Origin: Paraburkholderia fungorum
GTDB taxonomy: Bacteria; Pseudomonadota; Gammaproteobacteria; Burkholderiales; Burkholderiaceae
Length of the DNA stretch: 64,000 nt
Direction: 5' to 3'
Assembly (NCBI RefSeq): GCF_900099835.1
Contig: NZ_FNKP01000001.1
Span: 2,914,001 to 2,978,000, forward strand
This document shows, one piece after another, positions 46,762 to 57,611 of this stretch; within the stretch, counting starts at the first letter, position 1; every line of letters begins with the position of its first letter. Position numbers and translations under genes: made by a program. The notes beneath the pieces were generated by a model. The model worked only from the letters and a program-made list of their open reading frames with translations. It searched no databases and was not told where the DNA came from.

Positions 46762-47754
46762 TTACACCTGGCCGAACAGCCAACGCACGTACCGGTCGAC
46801 ACCTTCCTGCACGCTCAGAAACGGCGCGTCATAACCGGCGGCGCGCAGCTTTGACTGGTCGGCTTGCGTGAAGCATTGGTACTTGCCGCGCAACGCGTCG
46901 GGGAACGGAATGTATTCGATCAGCCCGCGCTGAACCTGCTCCGCGAGCGGCAACGCCGGCTCGTTATTCAACGAGCGCAGCGTGTTGACCACCGTGCTCG
47001 CAATGTCGTTGAACGGCTGCGCGCGGCCGCTGCCGAGGTTGAAGATGCCCGACTTGTCCGGGTTGTCGAAGAAGAACAGGTTGACCTTCACGACATCTTC
47101 GACGGAGACGAAATCGCGCGTCTGCTCGCCTGCTGCATAACCGTTGTATTCGCCAAACAGCTTGACCTTCCCTTCGGCGCGGAACTGGTTGAAGTTGTGA
47201 AACGCGACCGATGCCATGCGCGCCTTATGCGTTTCGCGCGGGCCGTACACGTTGAAATACCGGAAGCCCGCAATCTGGTTTTTCGCGGTAGGCAGCACGC
47301 GGCGGATCACCTGGTCGAACAGGAACTTCGAATAGCCGTACACGTTCAGCGGCTGCTCGACTTCGCGCTCTTCGACAAAGCGGCTCGACCCACCATAAGT
47401 TGCCGCCGACGACGCGTACAGGAACTGGATGTTCTGTGTCTGGCAGACTTCGAGCACTTCGCGGCTGTAGCGGAAGTTGTTTTCCATCATGTAGCGGCCG
47501 TCGGTTTCCATCGTGTCCGAGCAGGCGCCTTCGTGGAAAATCGCGCGTACTTTGCCGAAGTCGCCGCGTTTGAACCGCTCGATAAAATCGTTCTTGTCGA
47601 GATAGTCGTCGATTTCGCAATCGACCAGATTCTTGAACTTGTCCGCGCGCGTGAGGTTGTCGACGGCGATGATGCGTTGTTCGCCGCGCTCGTTGAGCGC
47701 CTTCACGAGGTTGCTGCCGATAAAACCGGCCGCGCCGGTGACGATGAGAGTCAT
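46762..47754 (-). CDS. hldD: ADP-glyceromanno-heptose 6-epimerase
   Basis: 330-residue short-chain epimerase that makes ADP-L-glycero-D-manno-heptose for the LPS inner core. NADP-binding [33 protein letters not shown], and catalytic YxxxK in [11 protein letters not shown], with [10 protein letters not shown]. It is 92 bases after hldA on the same strand. Confidence 0.97.
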   Translation of the reverse strand: MTLIVTGAAGFIGSNLVKALNERGEQRIIAVDNLTRADKFKNLVDCEIDDYLDKNDFIERFKRGDFGKVRAIFHEGACSDTMETDGRYMMENNFRYSREVLEVCQTQNIQFLYASSAATYGGSSRFVEEREVEQPLNVYGYSKFLFDQVIRRVLPTAKNQIAGFRYFNVYGPRETHKARMASVAFHNFNQFRAEGKVKLFGEYNGYAAGEQTRDFVSVEDVVKVNLFFFDNPDKSGIFNLGSGRAQPFNDIASTVVNTLRSLNNEPALPLAEQVQRGLIEYIPFPDALRGKYQCFTQADQSKLRAAGYDAPFLSVQEGVDRYVRWLFGQV

Positions 47755-47846
47755 GATGGCCTGCTTAAATTGGTTTCAGCTGACGCCCCGCGAATCCCTC
47801 TTCATGCCGCCGGACGGCGCATATCGAAGGAACCCGGCGGGCTGCA

Positions 47847-48854
47847 TCAATGAAAGAGTTCGTCGTAATCGACGGTGGCGGTGCCGAGTTTGCCGACCAC
47901 GATACCGGCCGCGCGATTGGCGAGCCCGACCGCCTCGACCAGCGTGAGACCCGCGCCCAGCATGGCCGCGAGCGTGGCGATCACGGTGTCGCCGGCACCC
48001 GAGACATCATACACTTCGCGTGCTACGGCCGATGCGTGCAGGATGCCGTCGTCGGAGAAGAGCGTCATGCCCTCTTCCGAACGCGTCAGCAGCAGCGCCT
48101 TGAATTGCAGATCGGCACGCAGCTTCGACACGCGCGCGATCAGGTCTTCTTCCGATTTCCACTGACCGACCACTTCGCGCAATTCGGCGCGGTTCGGCGT
48201 GATCAACGTCGCGCCGCGATAGCGCTCCCAGTCGTCGCCCTTCGGATCGACCAGCACCGGTTTGCCCGCGGCATGCGCCTTCGCGATCATCTGCGTGACG
48301 TGCGTCAAACCGCCCTTCGCGTAATCGGACATCAGAATCACATCGTGCGACGGCAGCAATTCGTCGAATCGCGCGAGGCCCGCGAGCAGCACTTCGTGCG
48401 CGGGCGAGTTCTCGAAATCGACTCGCAACAGCTGCTGCTGACGCGACAGCACGCGCAATTTGATCGTGGTGAGCAACGCCGGATCGCGTTCGAGATGCGG
48501 CGTGACCCCACTCTCGTCGAGTAGTTGCACGATGCGCTCGCCCGGCTCGTCATGACCGACCACGCAGAGCAACCCAGCCTGAGCGCCCAGCGCGACCGCA
48601 TTGCGCGCGACGTTCGCGGCGCCGCCGAGGCGGTCTTCCTGACGCTGCACATGCACCACCGGCACCGGCGCTTCCGGCGAAATACGGTTTACATCGCCGA
48701 ACCAGTAGCGGTCGAGCATCACGTCGCCGACCACCAGCACGCGCGCGGCGCCGAGTTGCTGGCGCGGCACTACCGTGAGTTCCGGTGCCGGTGTGGATGC
48801 CGGAGTCGCGGGCACAGCGTCAGGCATTGGCCGGAAGTTCAGAGGGTTGGGCAT
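47847..48854 (-). CDS. hldA: D-glycero-beta-D-manno-heptose-7-phosphate kinase, kinase-only HldA
   Basis: 335-residue PfkB-family kinase, lacking the nucleotidyltransferase half of the bifunctional HldE of E. coli; the adenylyltransferase (HldC) must be elsewhere. Motifs: [25 protein letters not shown] (start of substrate domain), [16 protein letters not shown] and [17 protein letters not shown] (anion hole, catalytic Asp). It overlaps the ugd 3' end by 35 bases, so cotranscription is certain. The ATG at 48854 is chosen; TTG at 48866 is possible. Confidence 0.93.
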   Translation of the reverse strand: MPNPLNFRPMPDAVPATPASTPAPELTVVPRQQLGAARVLVVGDVMLDRYWFGDVNRISPEAPVPVVHVQRQEDRLGGAANVARNAVALGAQAGLLCVVGHDEPGERIVQLLDESGVTPHLERDPALLTTIKLRVLSRQQQLLRVDFENSPAHEVLLAGLARFDELLPSHDVILMSDYAKGGLTHVTQMIAKAHAAGKPVLVDPKGDDWERYRGATLITPNRAELREVVGQWKSEEDLIARVSKLRADLQFKALLLTRSEEGMTLFSDDGILHASAVAREVYDVSGAGDTVIATLAAMLGAGLTLVEAVGLANRAAGIVVGKLGTATVDYDELFH

Positions 48855-50223
48855 AAGGGCGTCCAATCGAGTGATAGTCGATGCCGAGTTCGGTCATCGC
48901 GTCCGGTTCGTACAGGTTGCGGCCGTCGAAAATCAGCGGCGACTTCAGCACCGATTTCAGATGCACGAAATCCGGACTCTTGAATTCTTTCCATTCGGTC
49001 ACGATCACCAGTGCGTCGGCGGCGGTGAGCGTTTCGTCCTGCGTGCCCGTGAAGGTCAGGCGCGCGAGCTGCTCGGGCGCGTCATGCAGATCCATCGCGA
49101 ACACGCGGCGCGCTTCGTCCACCGCGACCGGATCGTATGCGCGCACGCTTGCGCCGCGCGCCAGCAGTTCCGCGATCACGCGACGGCTCGGCGCTTCGCG
49201 CATGTCGTCGGTATTCGGCTTGAACGCGAGGCCCCACACGGCAAATGTGCGGCCGCTCAGGTCTTCGCCGAGTTTGGCCGTGACCTTCTGGACCAGCACG
49301 TCTTTCTGCCTGTAGTTCACTTCCTCGACCGCTTCGAGAATACGCAGGTTATGACCGCTTTCGCTTGCCGTGCGGATCAGCGCCTGCACGTCCTTCGGGA
49401 AGCACGAGCCGCCGTAGCCGCAACCGGCATACAGAAAGTGATAGCCGATACGCGGGTCGGAGCCGATCCCGCGACGCACCGATTCGATATCCGCACCGAC
49501 GCGATCCGCCAGATTCGACATTTCGTTCATGAACGAAATGCGTGTGGCAAGCATGGCGTTCGCGGCGTATTTCGTGAATTCCGCCGAGCGCACGTCCATA
49601 TACAGCGTGCGTTCGTGATTGCGGTTGAACGGCGCATACAGGCGCTTGATCATTTCGCGCGCGCGCTGACCGGCTTCGTCTTCGTCGACGCCGAGCACGA
49701 TGCGGTCGGGACGCATGAAGTCGTCGACGGCCGCGCCTTCCTTCAGGAACTCGGGATTCGACACGACCGAAAAGCGGTGCTGTTCGCTGTTGGCGAGACC
49801 GCGTTTGGCCAGTTCTTCCTCGACCACCGCGCGCACGCGCTGAGCCGTGCCGACCGGCACCGTCGACTTGTCGACGATTACCTTGAAGCCGTTCATCGTG
49901 CGGCCGATGTTACGGGCCGCTTCGAGCACGTATTGCAGATCGGCCGAGCCGTCTTCGTCGGGCGGGGTGCCGACGGCGATGAACTGCACGTCGCCGTGCG
50001 CCACGCTCGCTTCGATATCGGTCGAAAACGTGATGCGGCCAGCCGCGCGCGTGCGGGCGATGATTTCCTGCAAGCCCGGCTCGTGGATGGGCACGCCGCC
50101 GTTGTTGAGGATTTCGATCTTGCGCGGATCGACGTCGAGACAGAACACGTCATTGCCGATCTCGGCGAGACACGCACCAGTAACGAGGCCCACATAGCCA
50201 GTGCCGATGATGGTAATTTTCAT
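48820..50223 (-). CDS. ugd: UDP-glucose 6-dehydrogenase
   Basis: 467 residues. Oxidises UDP-glucose to UDP-glucuronate, the precursor of Ara4N (essential lipid A modification in many Burkholderia) and of exopolysaccharides. [21 protein letters not shown] (NAD site), KSTVPVGTA, and [20 protein letters not shown] with the catalytic Cys, then [16 protein letters not shown]. It is in the hldA-hldD transcription unit. Confidence 0.96.
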   Translation of the reverse strand: MKITIIGTGYVGLVTGACLAEIGNDVFCLDVDPRKIEILNNGGVPIHEPGLQEIIARTRAAGRITFSTDIEASVAHGDVQFIAVGTPPDEDGSADLQYVLEAARNIGRTMNGFKVIVDKSTVPVGTAQRVRAVVEEELAKRGLANSEQHRFSVVSNPEFLKEGAAVDDFMRPDRIVLGVDEDEAGQRAREMIKRLYAPFNRNHERTLYMDVRSAEFTKYAANAMLATRISFMNEMSNLADRVGADIESVRRGIGSDPRIGYHFLYAGCGYGGSCFPKDVQALIRTASESGHNLRILEAVEEVNYRQKDVLVQKVTAKLGEDLSGRTFAVWGLAFKPNTDDMREAPSRRVIAELLARGASVRAYDPVAVDEARRVFAMDLHDAPEQLARLTFTGTQDETLTAADALVIVTEWKEFKSPDFVHLKSVLKSPLIFDGRNLYEPDAMTELGIDYHSIGRPYAQPSELPANA

Positions 50224-50399
50224 ACGCTTTCCGCTAGAAGATTTCGGTGATGATGCCGATGATGAACCCGTGGCGAATTCCGCCCGCGCCTTCGATGCCG
50301 CGCTCGCCCTCGCCTCGTCAAGGCACGGCGATGCGGCGCTGCGCGGCGACCGCACGGGTCAACGCCGGCGCGGTCGCAGGGGTCATCATGCCGTCCCGG

Positions 50400-51575
50400 T
50401 CAGCTCGATGCCGTAATCGGTTCGACGCGGCGGGGAGCGTAGGTCTCCCAACCGCTGCAGCCGGGGCATTGCCAGTAGAAAAGCCGCGCCCTGAAACCAC
50501 AATTCTGGCACGTATAACGTGGCAGATTTTTGGTGCGCTGACGGATCAGCGTTCGCATCAGTTCAAGTTCGCTGCGTCGCGGTTCTTCCGCGACGGCTTG
50601 CTGTGCTTCGAGCAGACGCGTCATGCCCGCCAGATTCGGCGACTTCTGCATCTGCGCGCGCGCGAGCGCATGCGCCGCGTCGGGTCCGCGCAACGATGCG
50701 ACGTGCTGATAGGCGACGTCGAGCAGATCATTGGTCGGATAACGGTCCACCCAGGTCGTCAGCAGATCGGCGCCTTCCTGCGCGCGGCCCAACGCCTCAT
50801 AAGCCTTCATCAGCTTCTCGGCGACGAGCGGCAAGTACGCCGGATTCTGCTCCTCGACGCGCCGCCACTGCGCGATGGCCGCTTCCTGCGCCCCACCGGC
50901 TGCGTCGACATCGCCGAACAGAATCGTGGCGCGCACGTTGGTCTGATTCGCCTTGAGCGCGAAGCCGAGCTGACGGCGGGCCTCGTCCGGGTTTTTCTGC
51001 TGCAACGCTTCCTGCGCGAGTTCGCAGTGGAATTGCGCAATTTCCTTGTCGAGCGATTCGGCACCCATCGTTTCCAGATGACGGGCGGTGTCGATCGACT
51101 TCACCCAGTCCTTCTCGATTTCGTAGATGGTCAGCAGCGCGCGCTGTGCGCCCAACGCGTAGTCGCCGGTTTCGAGCGAGCGGAACGTTTCTTCCGCCCG
51201 ATCCAGCAGACCCGCCTTCAGGAAGTCCTGACCCAGCTCGTACAGCGCGTGATCGCGCTCGGTGACCGGCAGGTCGGCGCGGCTCAGAAGATTCTGATGC
51301 ACGCGGATCGCGCGATCGGTTTCGCCGCGTCGCCGGAACAGATTGCCTAGCGCGAAATGCAATTCGACCGTTTCGGGGTCGAGCTTGACCACTTCGATGA
51401 ACGCGTCGATCGCCTGATCGGGCTGCTCATTGAGCAGGAAATTCAGGCCGCGAAAGTAGGAACGCGGCAGGTTGGCGCTTTCGGACAGCAGCGTCTTGAG
51501 GTCGTAGCGTGCAGCCATCCAGCCGAACGCAAACGCGACGGGTATGACAAGCAGCCACCAGAAGTCTAGATCCAT
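50400..51575 (-). CDS. lapB: Lipopolysaccharide assembly protein LapB (YciM)
   Basis: 391 residues. One N-terminal membrane helix (WWLLVIPVAFAFGWMAARY), TPR repeats through about residue 330, and a C-terminal rubredoxin-type metal site (CQNCGFRARLFYWQCPGC). In E. coli LapB regulates LpxC degradation by FtsH, tuning LPS synthesis. Adjacent to lapA, 69 bases. Confidence 0.95.
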   Translation of the reverse strand: MDLDFWWLLVIPVAFAFGWMAARYDLKTLLSESANLPRSYFRGLNFLLNEQPDQAIDAFIEVVKLDPETVELHFALGNLFRRRGETDRAIRVHQNLLSRADLPVTERDHALYELGQDFLKAGLLDRAEETFRSLETGDYALGAQRALLTIYEIEKDWVKSIDTARHLETMGAESLDKEIAQFHCELAQEALQQKNPDEARRQLGFALKANQTNVRATILFGDVDAAGGAQEAAIAQWRRVEEQNPAYLPLVAEKLMKAYEALGRAQEGADLLTTWVDRYPTNDLLDVAYQHVASLRGPDAAHALARAQMQKSPNLAGMTRLLEAQQAVAEEPRRSELELMRTLIRQRTKNLPRYTCQNCGFRARLFYWQCPGCSGWETYAPRRVEPITASS

Positions 51576-51644
51576 GCGATTAATGCAAATGTGCTGGAAA
51601 GCAGGAACGGAAAGCCGCGCTCAAAGCGCGCGGCAGAAGAAATA

Positions 51645-51938
51645 TCAGATCAGCGGCGGCATGGGCGGCTGCTCGACCACTACCGGGGTTTCACGCGCCA
51701 CGCGCAATTCGCGCTTGAGCCGGCCGTTCTCCATGCGCAAGCGCACCACGGCAGGCATGGCCGACACCAGCCCAGCCAGCAACCCCACGACGAAGAACGC
51801 GAGGCCAATAAGAATCAAGGGCGCCGACCACGCATAGCCAGCGAGGAAATTCAGCGTAGCAGGTTGTGTATTGGAGAGTGCCAACACGAGCAGCAGCACG
51901 AACACCAGTACACGGATCAACCAGACGATAAATTTCAT
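51645..51938 (-). CDS. lapA: LapA-domain membrane protein
   Basis: 97 residues. Two membrane helices (FIVWLIRVLVFVLLLVLALSN and APLILIGLAFFVVGLLAGLVS), then a short cytoplasmic coiled helix (RLRMENGRLKRELRVAR). Small partner of LapB in the LPS-assembly control system. Confidence 0.9.
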   Translation of the reverse strand: MKFIVWLIRVLVFVLLLVLALSNTQPATLNFLAGYAWSAPLILIGLAFFVVGLLAGLVSAMPAVVRLRMENGRLKRELRVARETPVVVEQPPMPPLI

Positions 51939-52319
51939 GAGTAGGTCTCTTGACGGCAATTGCGGAGTGACGCCGGCCTGATGACGCGTCGCGCCAGGGG
52001 TGTTGCCCGCGCCGAAGTGACCCGTATTGTAATTGAAGCCCTCGCGGCTGGGCAGGAACTGGCGGATAACGGCCTTACCGGAGTTGATCGTTGCTAACGA
52101 ACGTATTCGGGCAACGGCTGGCCGTGCGGCTGCGCATTTTTCAACTGGCCGACGCGAGAACGCCAACCTGCGAGCCATAAAGCGAAATTCCAGGATAACC
52201 AGTCGCCAAACGTACAGACGAAAAAAAAGCGCCCTAAGGCGCTTTTTCTGGTCTTTTGCCGACTGTGGCTTTGGCCGCTGACGCTTTCAACGCTACGCTG
52301 CAAACCACACAGTGAAGCA
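51939..52319. other. Intergenic region between ihfB and lapA
   Basis: 381 bases without a supported gene. It contains the ihfB terminator (52220-52248) and presumably the lapAB promoter; no strong -35/-10 pair or other element could be picked out by eye. Confidence 0.5.
52220..52248 (-). terminator. Terminator after ihfB
   Basis: AGCGCC (52228-52233), CTAA loop, GGCGCT (52238-52243). On the minus strand a run of eight T follows the stem. Confidence 0.88.
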
Positions 52320-52643
52320 TTACAGATCGTCATCCGGCTCTTCGACCTTCAACGGCTCACCCGCGCGGCGATCTACCCGCTCGCGCAATTCCTTGCCCGG
52401 CTTGAAGTGCGGTACGTACTTCTCAGGTACCAGCACCTTCTCGCCCGACTTCGGATTACGCCCGACGCGGGAAGGACGGCGGTTGAGGCCGAAGCTGCCG
52501 AAGCCGCGAATTTCGATGCGATGACCGTTGGCAAGCGCCTCCGACATCGCATCAAGCATCGTCTTCACCGCGAAATCCGCATCTTTAAGAACAAGTTGCG
52601 GAAATCGCGTAGCCAGCTGGGCGACCAATTCCGATTTGGTCAT
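52320..52643 (-). CDS. ihfB: Integration host factor beta subunit
   Basis: 107 residues, about 13 longer than the E. coli subunit at the acidic C-terminus ([12 protein letters not shown]). [17 protein letters not shown] start and the DNA-bending arm [21 protein letters not shown] with the conserved Pro. IHF assists sigma-54 promoters, relevant to the fap-like operon here. It lies 21 bases after rpsA. Confidence 0.97.
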   Translation of the reverse strand: MTKSELVAQLATRFPQLVLKDADFAVKTMLDAMSEALANGHRIEIRGFGSFGLNRRPSRVGRNPKSGEKVLVPEKYVPHFKPGKELRERVDRRAGEPLKVEEPDDDL

Positions 52644-52664
52644 ACTGCAGCAGACCTCTCAGGC

Positions 52665-54380
52665 TTACTGGTTCTGGCCGTCGAGCTTGGCCTTCAACAG
52701 CGCGCCGAGGTTCGTCGTGCCGGTGGCAGCCGAGTTCGAGTCCGACGAAGCCAGGCCGCGGATCGCTTCCTGTTGCTCAGCCGAATCCTTGGCCTTGATC
52801 GACAGGTTGATACCACGCGACTTGCGATCGATGTTGATGATCATCGCGTTGACCTTGTCGCCTTCCTTCAGCACGTTGCGAGCATCTTCCACGCGGTCTT
52901 GTGCGATTTCCGAAGCGCGCAGGTAGCCTTCGACTTCCGTCGACAGCTGAACCACTGCACCCTTTGCGTCTACCGTCTTGACCACGCCGTCGACGATCGA
53001 ACCCTTGTCGTTCATTGCAACGAAGTTGCTGAACGGGTCGCCTTCGAGTTGCTTGATACCCAGCGAAATGCGTTCCTTCTCGACGTCGATGCCGAGAACG
53101 ATTGCTTCCACTTCGTCGCCCTTCTTGTACTTGCGAACTGCTTCTTCGCCCGTTTCCGACCACGACAGGTCCGACAGGTGAACCAGACCGTCGATGCCGC
53201 CCGGCAGACCGATGAAGACGCCGAAGTCGGTGATCGACTTGATTGCGCCTTGCAGCTTGTCGCCCTTCTTGAAGTTGCGGCTGAAGTCGTCCCACGGGTT
53301 CGGCTTGCATTGCTTCATGCCGAGGCTGATACGGCGGCGGTCTTCGTCGATTTCGAGAACCATGACTTCGACTTCGTCGCCCAGCTGCACAACCTTCGAC
53401 GGTGCAACGTTCTTGTTCGTCCAGTCCATTTCCGACACGTGAACCAGGCCTTCGATGCCCGATTCAACTTCGACGAATGCGCCGTAGTCGGTGATGTTGG
53501 TGACCTTACCGAACAGGCGCGTGCCCGACGGGTAACGGCGCGAGATGCCTTCCCACGGATCGTCGCCCAGTTGCTTAATACCCAGCGAAACGCGGTTCTT
53601 CTCTTGGTCGAACTTGAGGATCTTCGCGGTAACTTCCTGGCCAACCGACAGAACTTCGCTCGGGTGACGCACACGACGCCATGCGATGTCGGTGATGTGC
53701 AGCAGGCCGTCGATACCGCCGAGGTCCACGAACGCGCCGTAGTCGGTGATGTTCTTCACCACGCCTTCCACGATCGCGCCTTCCTTCAGCGTTTCGAGCA
53801 GCTTTGCGCGCTCTTCGCCTTGGGTCGCTTCGATCACAGCACGACGCGACAGCACGACGTTGTTACGCTTGCGGTCGAGCTTGATGACGCGGAATTCCAG
53901 CGTCTTGCCTTCGTACGGGGTCGTGTCCTTGACCGGACGCGTGTCGACGAGCGAACCCGGCAGGAACGCGCGGATGCCGTTGACCATGACGGTCATGCCG
54001 CCCTTGACCTTGCCCGTGATCGTGCCGGTCACGAGTTCGTTGTTGTCGAGAGCCTTTTCCAGCGACAGCCACGAAGCCAGACGCTTCGCCTTGTCGCGCG
54101 ACAGGATCGTGTCGCCATAGCCGTTTTCCAGCGCGTCGATCGCGACGGAAACGAAGTCGCCCGCCTGCACTTCTACCTCGCCCGCGTCGTTCAGGAACTC
54201 TTCGAGCGGGATGTAGGCTTCGGACTTGAGACCAGCGTTGACGACCACGAAGTTGTGGTCAACACGCACGACTTCGGCGGAGATCACTTCGCCGGCGCGC
54301 ATGTCTTGCTTGGTCAGCGACTCTTCGAACAGAGCCGCAAAAGATTCGGTATTCGGGGTAGAGGTTTGCAGGTCGGACAT
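52665..54380 (-). CDS. rpsA: 30S ribosomal protein S1
   Basis: 571 residues with six S1/OB domains (family length about 560-570). Repeated VxGxVxxxxxxGAFVxLxGxxGLxHxSD-type motifs, e.g. [19 protein letters not shown], and four more. S1 brings mRNA to the 30S subunit. The start is taken as the ATG at 54380 ([14 protein letters not shown]); an ATG six codons upstream exists. Neither has a Shine-Dalgarno, as is usual for rpsA, which relies on a structured leader and autoregulation. Confidence 0.97.
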   Translation of the reverse strand: MSDLQTSTPNTESFAALFEESLTKQDMRAGEVISAEVVRVDHNFVVVNAGLKSEAYIPLEEFLNDAGEVEVQAGDFVSVAIDALENGYGDTILSRDKAKRLASWLSLEKALDNNELVTGTITGKVKGGMTVMVNGIRAFLPGSLVDTRPVKDTTPYEGKTLEFRVIKLDRKRNNVVLSRRAVIEATQGEERAKLLETLKEGAIVEGVVKNITDYGAFVDLGGIDGLLHITDIAWRRVRHPSEVLSVGQEVTAKILKFDQEKNRVSLGIKQLGDDPWEGISRRYPSGTRLFGKVTNITDYGAFVEVESGIEGLVHVSEMDWTNKNVAPSKVVQLGDEVEVMVLEIDEDRRRISLGMKQCKPNPWDDFSRNFKKGDKLQGAIKSITDFGVFIGLPGGIDGLVHLSDLSWSETGEEAVRKYKKGDEVEAIVLGIDVEKERISLGIKQLEGDPFSNFVAMNDKGSIVDGVVKTVDAKGAVVQLSTEVEGYLRASEIAQDRVEDARNVLKEGDKVNAMIINIDRKSRGINLSIKAKDSAEQQEAIRGLASSDSNSAATGTTNLGALLKAKLDGQNQ

Positions 54381-54484
54381 AAAAATCGAAATTTGCATGG
54401 TTTCGCGGTGCCCGGCCGACCGGAACGGTCAGCAAAAACGGTCAAGAAAGCGAATGCCACGCGGGGTTAAGGGGTTAATACAAC

Positions 54485-54505
54485 GCTTCACAACAAGCGT
54501 GAAGC
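54485..54505 (-). promoter_or_regulatory. rpsA: Hairpin in the rpsA leader
   Basis: GCTTCAC (54485-54491), 7-nt loop, GTGAAGC (54499-54505), about 105 bases before the rpsA start. It is a candidate part of the S1 autoregulatory leader. No direct proof of function from sequence. Confidence 0.45.
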
Positions 54506-54532
54506 ACCTACTGACAACGGACTTCTACTGCG

Positions 54533-54585
54533 CCCGCGGCTGATTCAAACCACAACATCAACGCAACTTCAATCAGCCGTGCGGG
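54533..54585. repeat. Inverted repeat spanning the cmk stop codon
   Basis: CCCGCGGCTGATT (54533-54545) pairs with 54571-54585 (with a 2-nt bulge) around a 25-nt loop that contains the cmk stop region. It lacks a U-tract. Lies between cmk and rpsA. Confidence 0.55.
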
Positions 54586-55259
54586 ACGAAAGCTTCATAC
54601 CACTGCACCACTTGTTCGACCGCCTGGTCGACCGACAATGCCGAGGTATCAAGCAGCTTTGCATCCGCTGCGGGCTTGAGTGGCGCGGCTGCGCGCTGAC
54701 TGTCACGCTCATCGCGCTCACGCAAATCCCGGAGCAAGTCATCCATATTAGCAGAAAATCCTTTTTGGATCAATTGCTTATACCGGCGTACCGCGCGGGC
54801 CTCGACGCTGGCCGTCATGAACACCTTCAGCGCAGCGTCCTGGAAGATCACCGTGCCCATATCGCGACCGTCGGCAACCAGCCCCGGCTCCTTGCGGAAA
54901 GCCCGCTGACGCGCCACCAGAGCGGCTCGCACGGGTGCGTGGACGGCAATCCCGGAGGCCCGGCTGCCCACTTCCTCTGCACGAATTTCCGCCGATACGT
55001 CGACGCCGTCGAGCTGCGCCAACCCCTCGCGAAAGGTGATGTGGAGGTCGTCGATCAGTTTGACAAGCGCGTCGGCGTCGTCCGGCGCGACGCCGTAGCG
55101 AATGCTCGCCAGAGCGGCGAGCCGGTACAGCGCGCCGCTATCCAGCAGGTGAAAGCCGAGGCTCGCGGCTACCAGCGCCGCCACGGTGCCTTTGCCGGAG
55201 GCACTCGGGCCGTCAATCGTAATGACGGGCGTCTGGTGAAAGGGACGGGTCGGTTTCAT
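54573..55259 (-). CDS. cmk: Cytidylate kinase
   Basis: 228 residues. Phosphorylates CMP and dCMP. P-loop [19 protein letters not shown], and [27 protein letters not shown]. It lies in the classic aroA-cmk-rpsA order. Confidence 0.97.
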   Translation of the reverse strand: MKPTRPFHQTPVITIDGPSASGKGTVAALVAASLGFHLLDSGALYRLAALASIRYGVAPDDADALVKLIDDLHITFREGLAQLDGVDVSAEIRAEEVGSRASGIAVHAPVRAALVARQRAFRKEPGLVADGRDMGTVIFQDAALKVFMTASVEARAVRRYKQLIQKGFSANMDDLLRDLRERDERDSQRAAAPLKPAADAKLLDTSALSVDQAVEQVVQWYEAFVPHG

Positions 55260-55294
55260 CGAAAAAGTCGCACTTCAGTCGATTCGGGGGCGAA

Positions 55295-56599
55295 TCAGGG
55301 TTGGGCGAGCGCAATGAAGCGCTCGAAATAATCAGGAAACGTCTTGCCGACGCACTTCGGATCGTTGATCCGCACCGGCACGCCGCCCAGGCTCACGAGC
55401 GAGAAGCACATCGCCATGCGGTGGTCGTCGTAGGTATCGATCGACGCGTTCGGAATCAGCTTTTCAGGCGGCTCGATGACGAGGTAGTCCTCGCCTTCCT
55501 GCACCTTCGCGCCGACCTTGCGCAGCTCGGTGGCCATCGCGGCCAGCCGGTCGGTTTCCTTCACGCGCCAGCTCGCGATATTGCGCAGCGTGGTGGCGCC
55601 GTCCGCGAACAGCGCCGCGACCGCAATGGTCATGGCCGCGTCGGGGATCAGGTTAAAGTCCATATCGATCGGATTGAGCTTGCCATTATCGTTGCCGACG
55701 CCGCGCACTTCGATCCAGTCGTCGCCCATCTGCAGATTCGCGCCCATCCTGATCAGCGCATCGGCGAAACCGACGTCGCCCTGGATGCTCGCGCGGCCCA
55801 CGCCTTCCACTTTCAACGGACCGCCGCCCAGCACGCCGGCCGCGAGGAAATACGACGCGGACGACGCGTCGCCTTCAACCATGATCGTGCCCGGCGACTG
55901 ATAACGCTGCCCCGACGGCACGATGAACTGATGCCAGCCGTTCCGCTGCACCTCGATGCCGAAGCGTGCCATCAGCTTGATCGTGATCTCGATGTACGGC
56001 TTCGAAATCAGTTCACCGTCCACCTGCACGGTACTCACGCCGCTTTCGGTGCGCAGCAGCGGCAGCGTCATCAGCAGCGAGGTCAGGAACTGGCTCGACA
56101 CGTCGCCGCGCACGCGGATCGGTGCATCGGCGGCAATTTGCGCGGGGCGAATCCGCAGCGGCGGATAGCCTTCGTTCTCTTCGTAGTCGACCTTCGCGCC
56201 GATCTGACGCAAGCCGTCGACCAGATCGCCGATCGGCCGCTCGTGCATGCGCGGCACGCCGTGAATCCGGTAGTTGCCGCCATTCACTGCCAGCGCAGCC
56301 GTCAGCGGACGTACCGCCGTGCCCGCATTGCCGAGGAACAGATCGGCCGAGCGCGCCGTGAACGCGCCGCGCGTGCCTGTCACGACACAGGTGTCGCCAT
56401 CACGCTTCAGACGTACGCCGAGCTTTTCGAGCGCGTCGAGCATCACGCGGGTGTCGTCGGAATCGAGCAGGTTCGTGATCGTGGTCTCGCCTTCGGCAAG
56501 CGCTGCGAGCAGCAACACCCGGTTCGAAATGCTCTTCGAGCCAGGCAGTCGAACCGTGCCGGACGCACGAGAAAATGGTCCGAGATCGAGGAATTCCAT
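55295..56599 (-). CDS. aroA: 3-phosphoshikimate 1-carboxyvinyltransferase (EPSP synthase)
   Basis: 434-residue shikimate-pathway enzyme. [33 protein letters not shown] (the glyphosate-sensitive class I motif) and [11 protein letters not shown]. The ATG at 56599 gives [10 protein letters not shown]. It is 35 bases before cmk and 19 after tyrA. Confidence 0.97.
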   Translation of the reverse strand: MEFLDLGPFSRASGTVRLPGSKSISNRVLLLAALAEGETTITNLLDSDDTRVMLDALEKLGVRLKRDGDTCVVTGTRGAFTARSADLFLGNAGTAVRPLTAALAVNGGNYRIHGVPRMHERPIGDLVDGLRQIGAKVDYEENEGYPPLRIRPAQIAADAPIRVRGDVSSQFLTSLLMTLPLLRTESGVSTVQVDGELISKPYIEITIKLMARFGIEVQRNGWHQFIVPSGQRYQSPGTIMVEGDASSASYFLAAGVLGGGPLKVEGVGRASIQGDVGFADALIRMGANLQMGDDWIEVRGVGNDNGKLNPIDMDFNLIPDAAMTIAVAALFADGATTLRNIASWRVKETDRLAAMATELRKVGAKVQEGEDYLVIEPPEKLIPNASIDTYDDHRMAMCFSLVSLGGVPVRINDPKCVGKTFPDYFERFIALAQP

Positions 56600-56618
56600 G
56601 ATTGAGTCCAGTTTCCGG

Positions 56619-57560
56619 TTATTTCGATGCGTCGCTCTGGGCGACGCTGGCTGCGCGTTGTTCCTGCCACTCGGTGCGCGCGACCCGTGAGCGCACGAAC
56701 ACGGCTTCGAGCGCGGCGCCGTCGGCGGATTCGATTGCCGTGCGCAAACGTGCGAGCACGGCCGTGTAGGCGTCCAACTCGTCGAGCAGCGCCGCGCGAT
56801 TCGCGACGCACACGTCACGCCACATTTCCGGGCTCGACGCGGCGATCCGCGTGAAGTCGCGGAAACCGCCTGCCGCGAACGAGAATTTCAGCGCGGCGTC
56901 GGGCGAATTGAGAATCTGCTCGACCAGCGCAAACGACAGAACGTGCGGCAAATGACTGACCGACGCGAACACGCGGTCGTGCTGCTCAGGCGTCATTTCG
57001 CGGACCAGCGCGCCGGTTGCGCGCCACATGGCCGCGACGCGCTCGACCGCTTGCGGCGAGTTCTCGGCTAACGGGCACAACACGACATTGCGGCCGACGT
57101 ACAAATCGGGCAGCGCGGCATTGACCCCACTCGACTCCCGACCCGCAATCGGATGCCCCGGTACGAACTGACCGATCCGCGCGCCGAGCGCTGCACGCGC
57201 GGCGGCGACCACGTCCGACTTCGTGCTGCCCGCATCGGTGACGATCGTGCCGGCGTCGAGAAACGGCGCGATGCGTTCGAGCAGCGGCTGCGTCTGCGCG
57301 ACCGGAGCCGCGAGCAATACGAAATCGGCGCCGGACAGCGCGTCGCGCAACGCGGCATCGTCATTCAACGCCGCTGCGCCGTCGATCACGCCCAACTCCA
57401 GCGCCCGCTCGCTCGAAGCCGACGAGCGCCCCACACCGATCACGGTGCGCTCGCCGTCAGCCTCGCCGCGCTCGCGCAATGCGCGCGCAAGCGATCCGCC
57501 GATCAGGCCGACACCAAAAATCACCAGCTTGTTAAAAGAAAACGCGGCCACGTCGATCAC
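56619..57560 (-). CDS. tyrA: Prephenate dehydrogenase
   Basis: 313 residues. NAD-dependent step to 4-hydroxyphenylpyruvate for tyrosine. NAD site [18 protein letters not shown], the [11 protein letters not shown] block, [14 protein letters not shown] and [14 protein letters not shown]. The start is a GTG (57560 or 57551) or TTG (57575); none has a good Shine-Dalgarno, so the start is uncertain by a few residues. No chorismate mutase domain; that activity is on PheA. Confidence 0.93.
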   Translation of the reverse strand: MIDVAAFSFNKLVIFGVGLIGGSLARALRERGEADGERTVIGVGRSSASSERALELGVIDGAAALNDDAALRDALSGADFVLLAAPVAQTQPLLERIAPFLDAGTIVTDAGSTKSDVVAAARAALGARIGQFVPGHPIAGRESSGVNAALPDLYVGRNVVLCPLAENSPQAVERVAAMWRATGALVREMTPEQHDRVFASVSHLPHVLSFALVEQILNSPDAALKFSFAAGGFRDFTRIAASSPEMWRDVCVANRAALLDELDAYTAVLARLRTAIESADGAALEAVFVRSRVARTEWQEQRAASVAQSDASK

Positions 57561-57611
57561 ACAAAAGGCGCGCAAGTCGTGCCGACAAGCGCGCGGGTCA
57601 AGGATTACCGC

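Noticed and set aside
52407..54470. 687-codon plus-strand ORF opposite rpsA
   Set aside because: Antisense shadow of the rpsA codon bias, with no start signal or recognisable domain. Similar long shadows lie opposite ugd (48775-50250) and hisC/tyrA (57153-58751).
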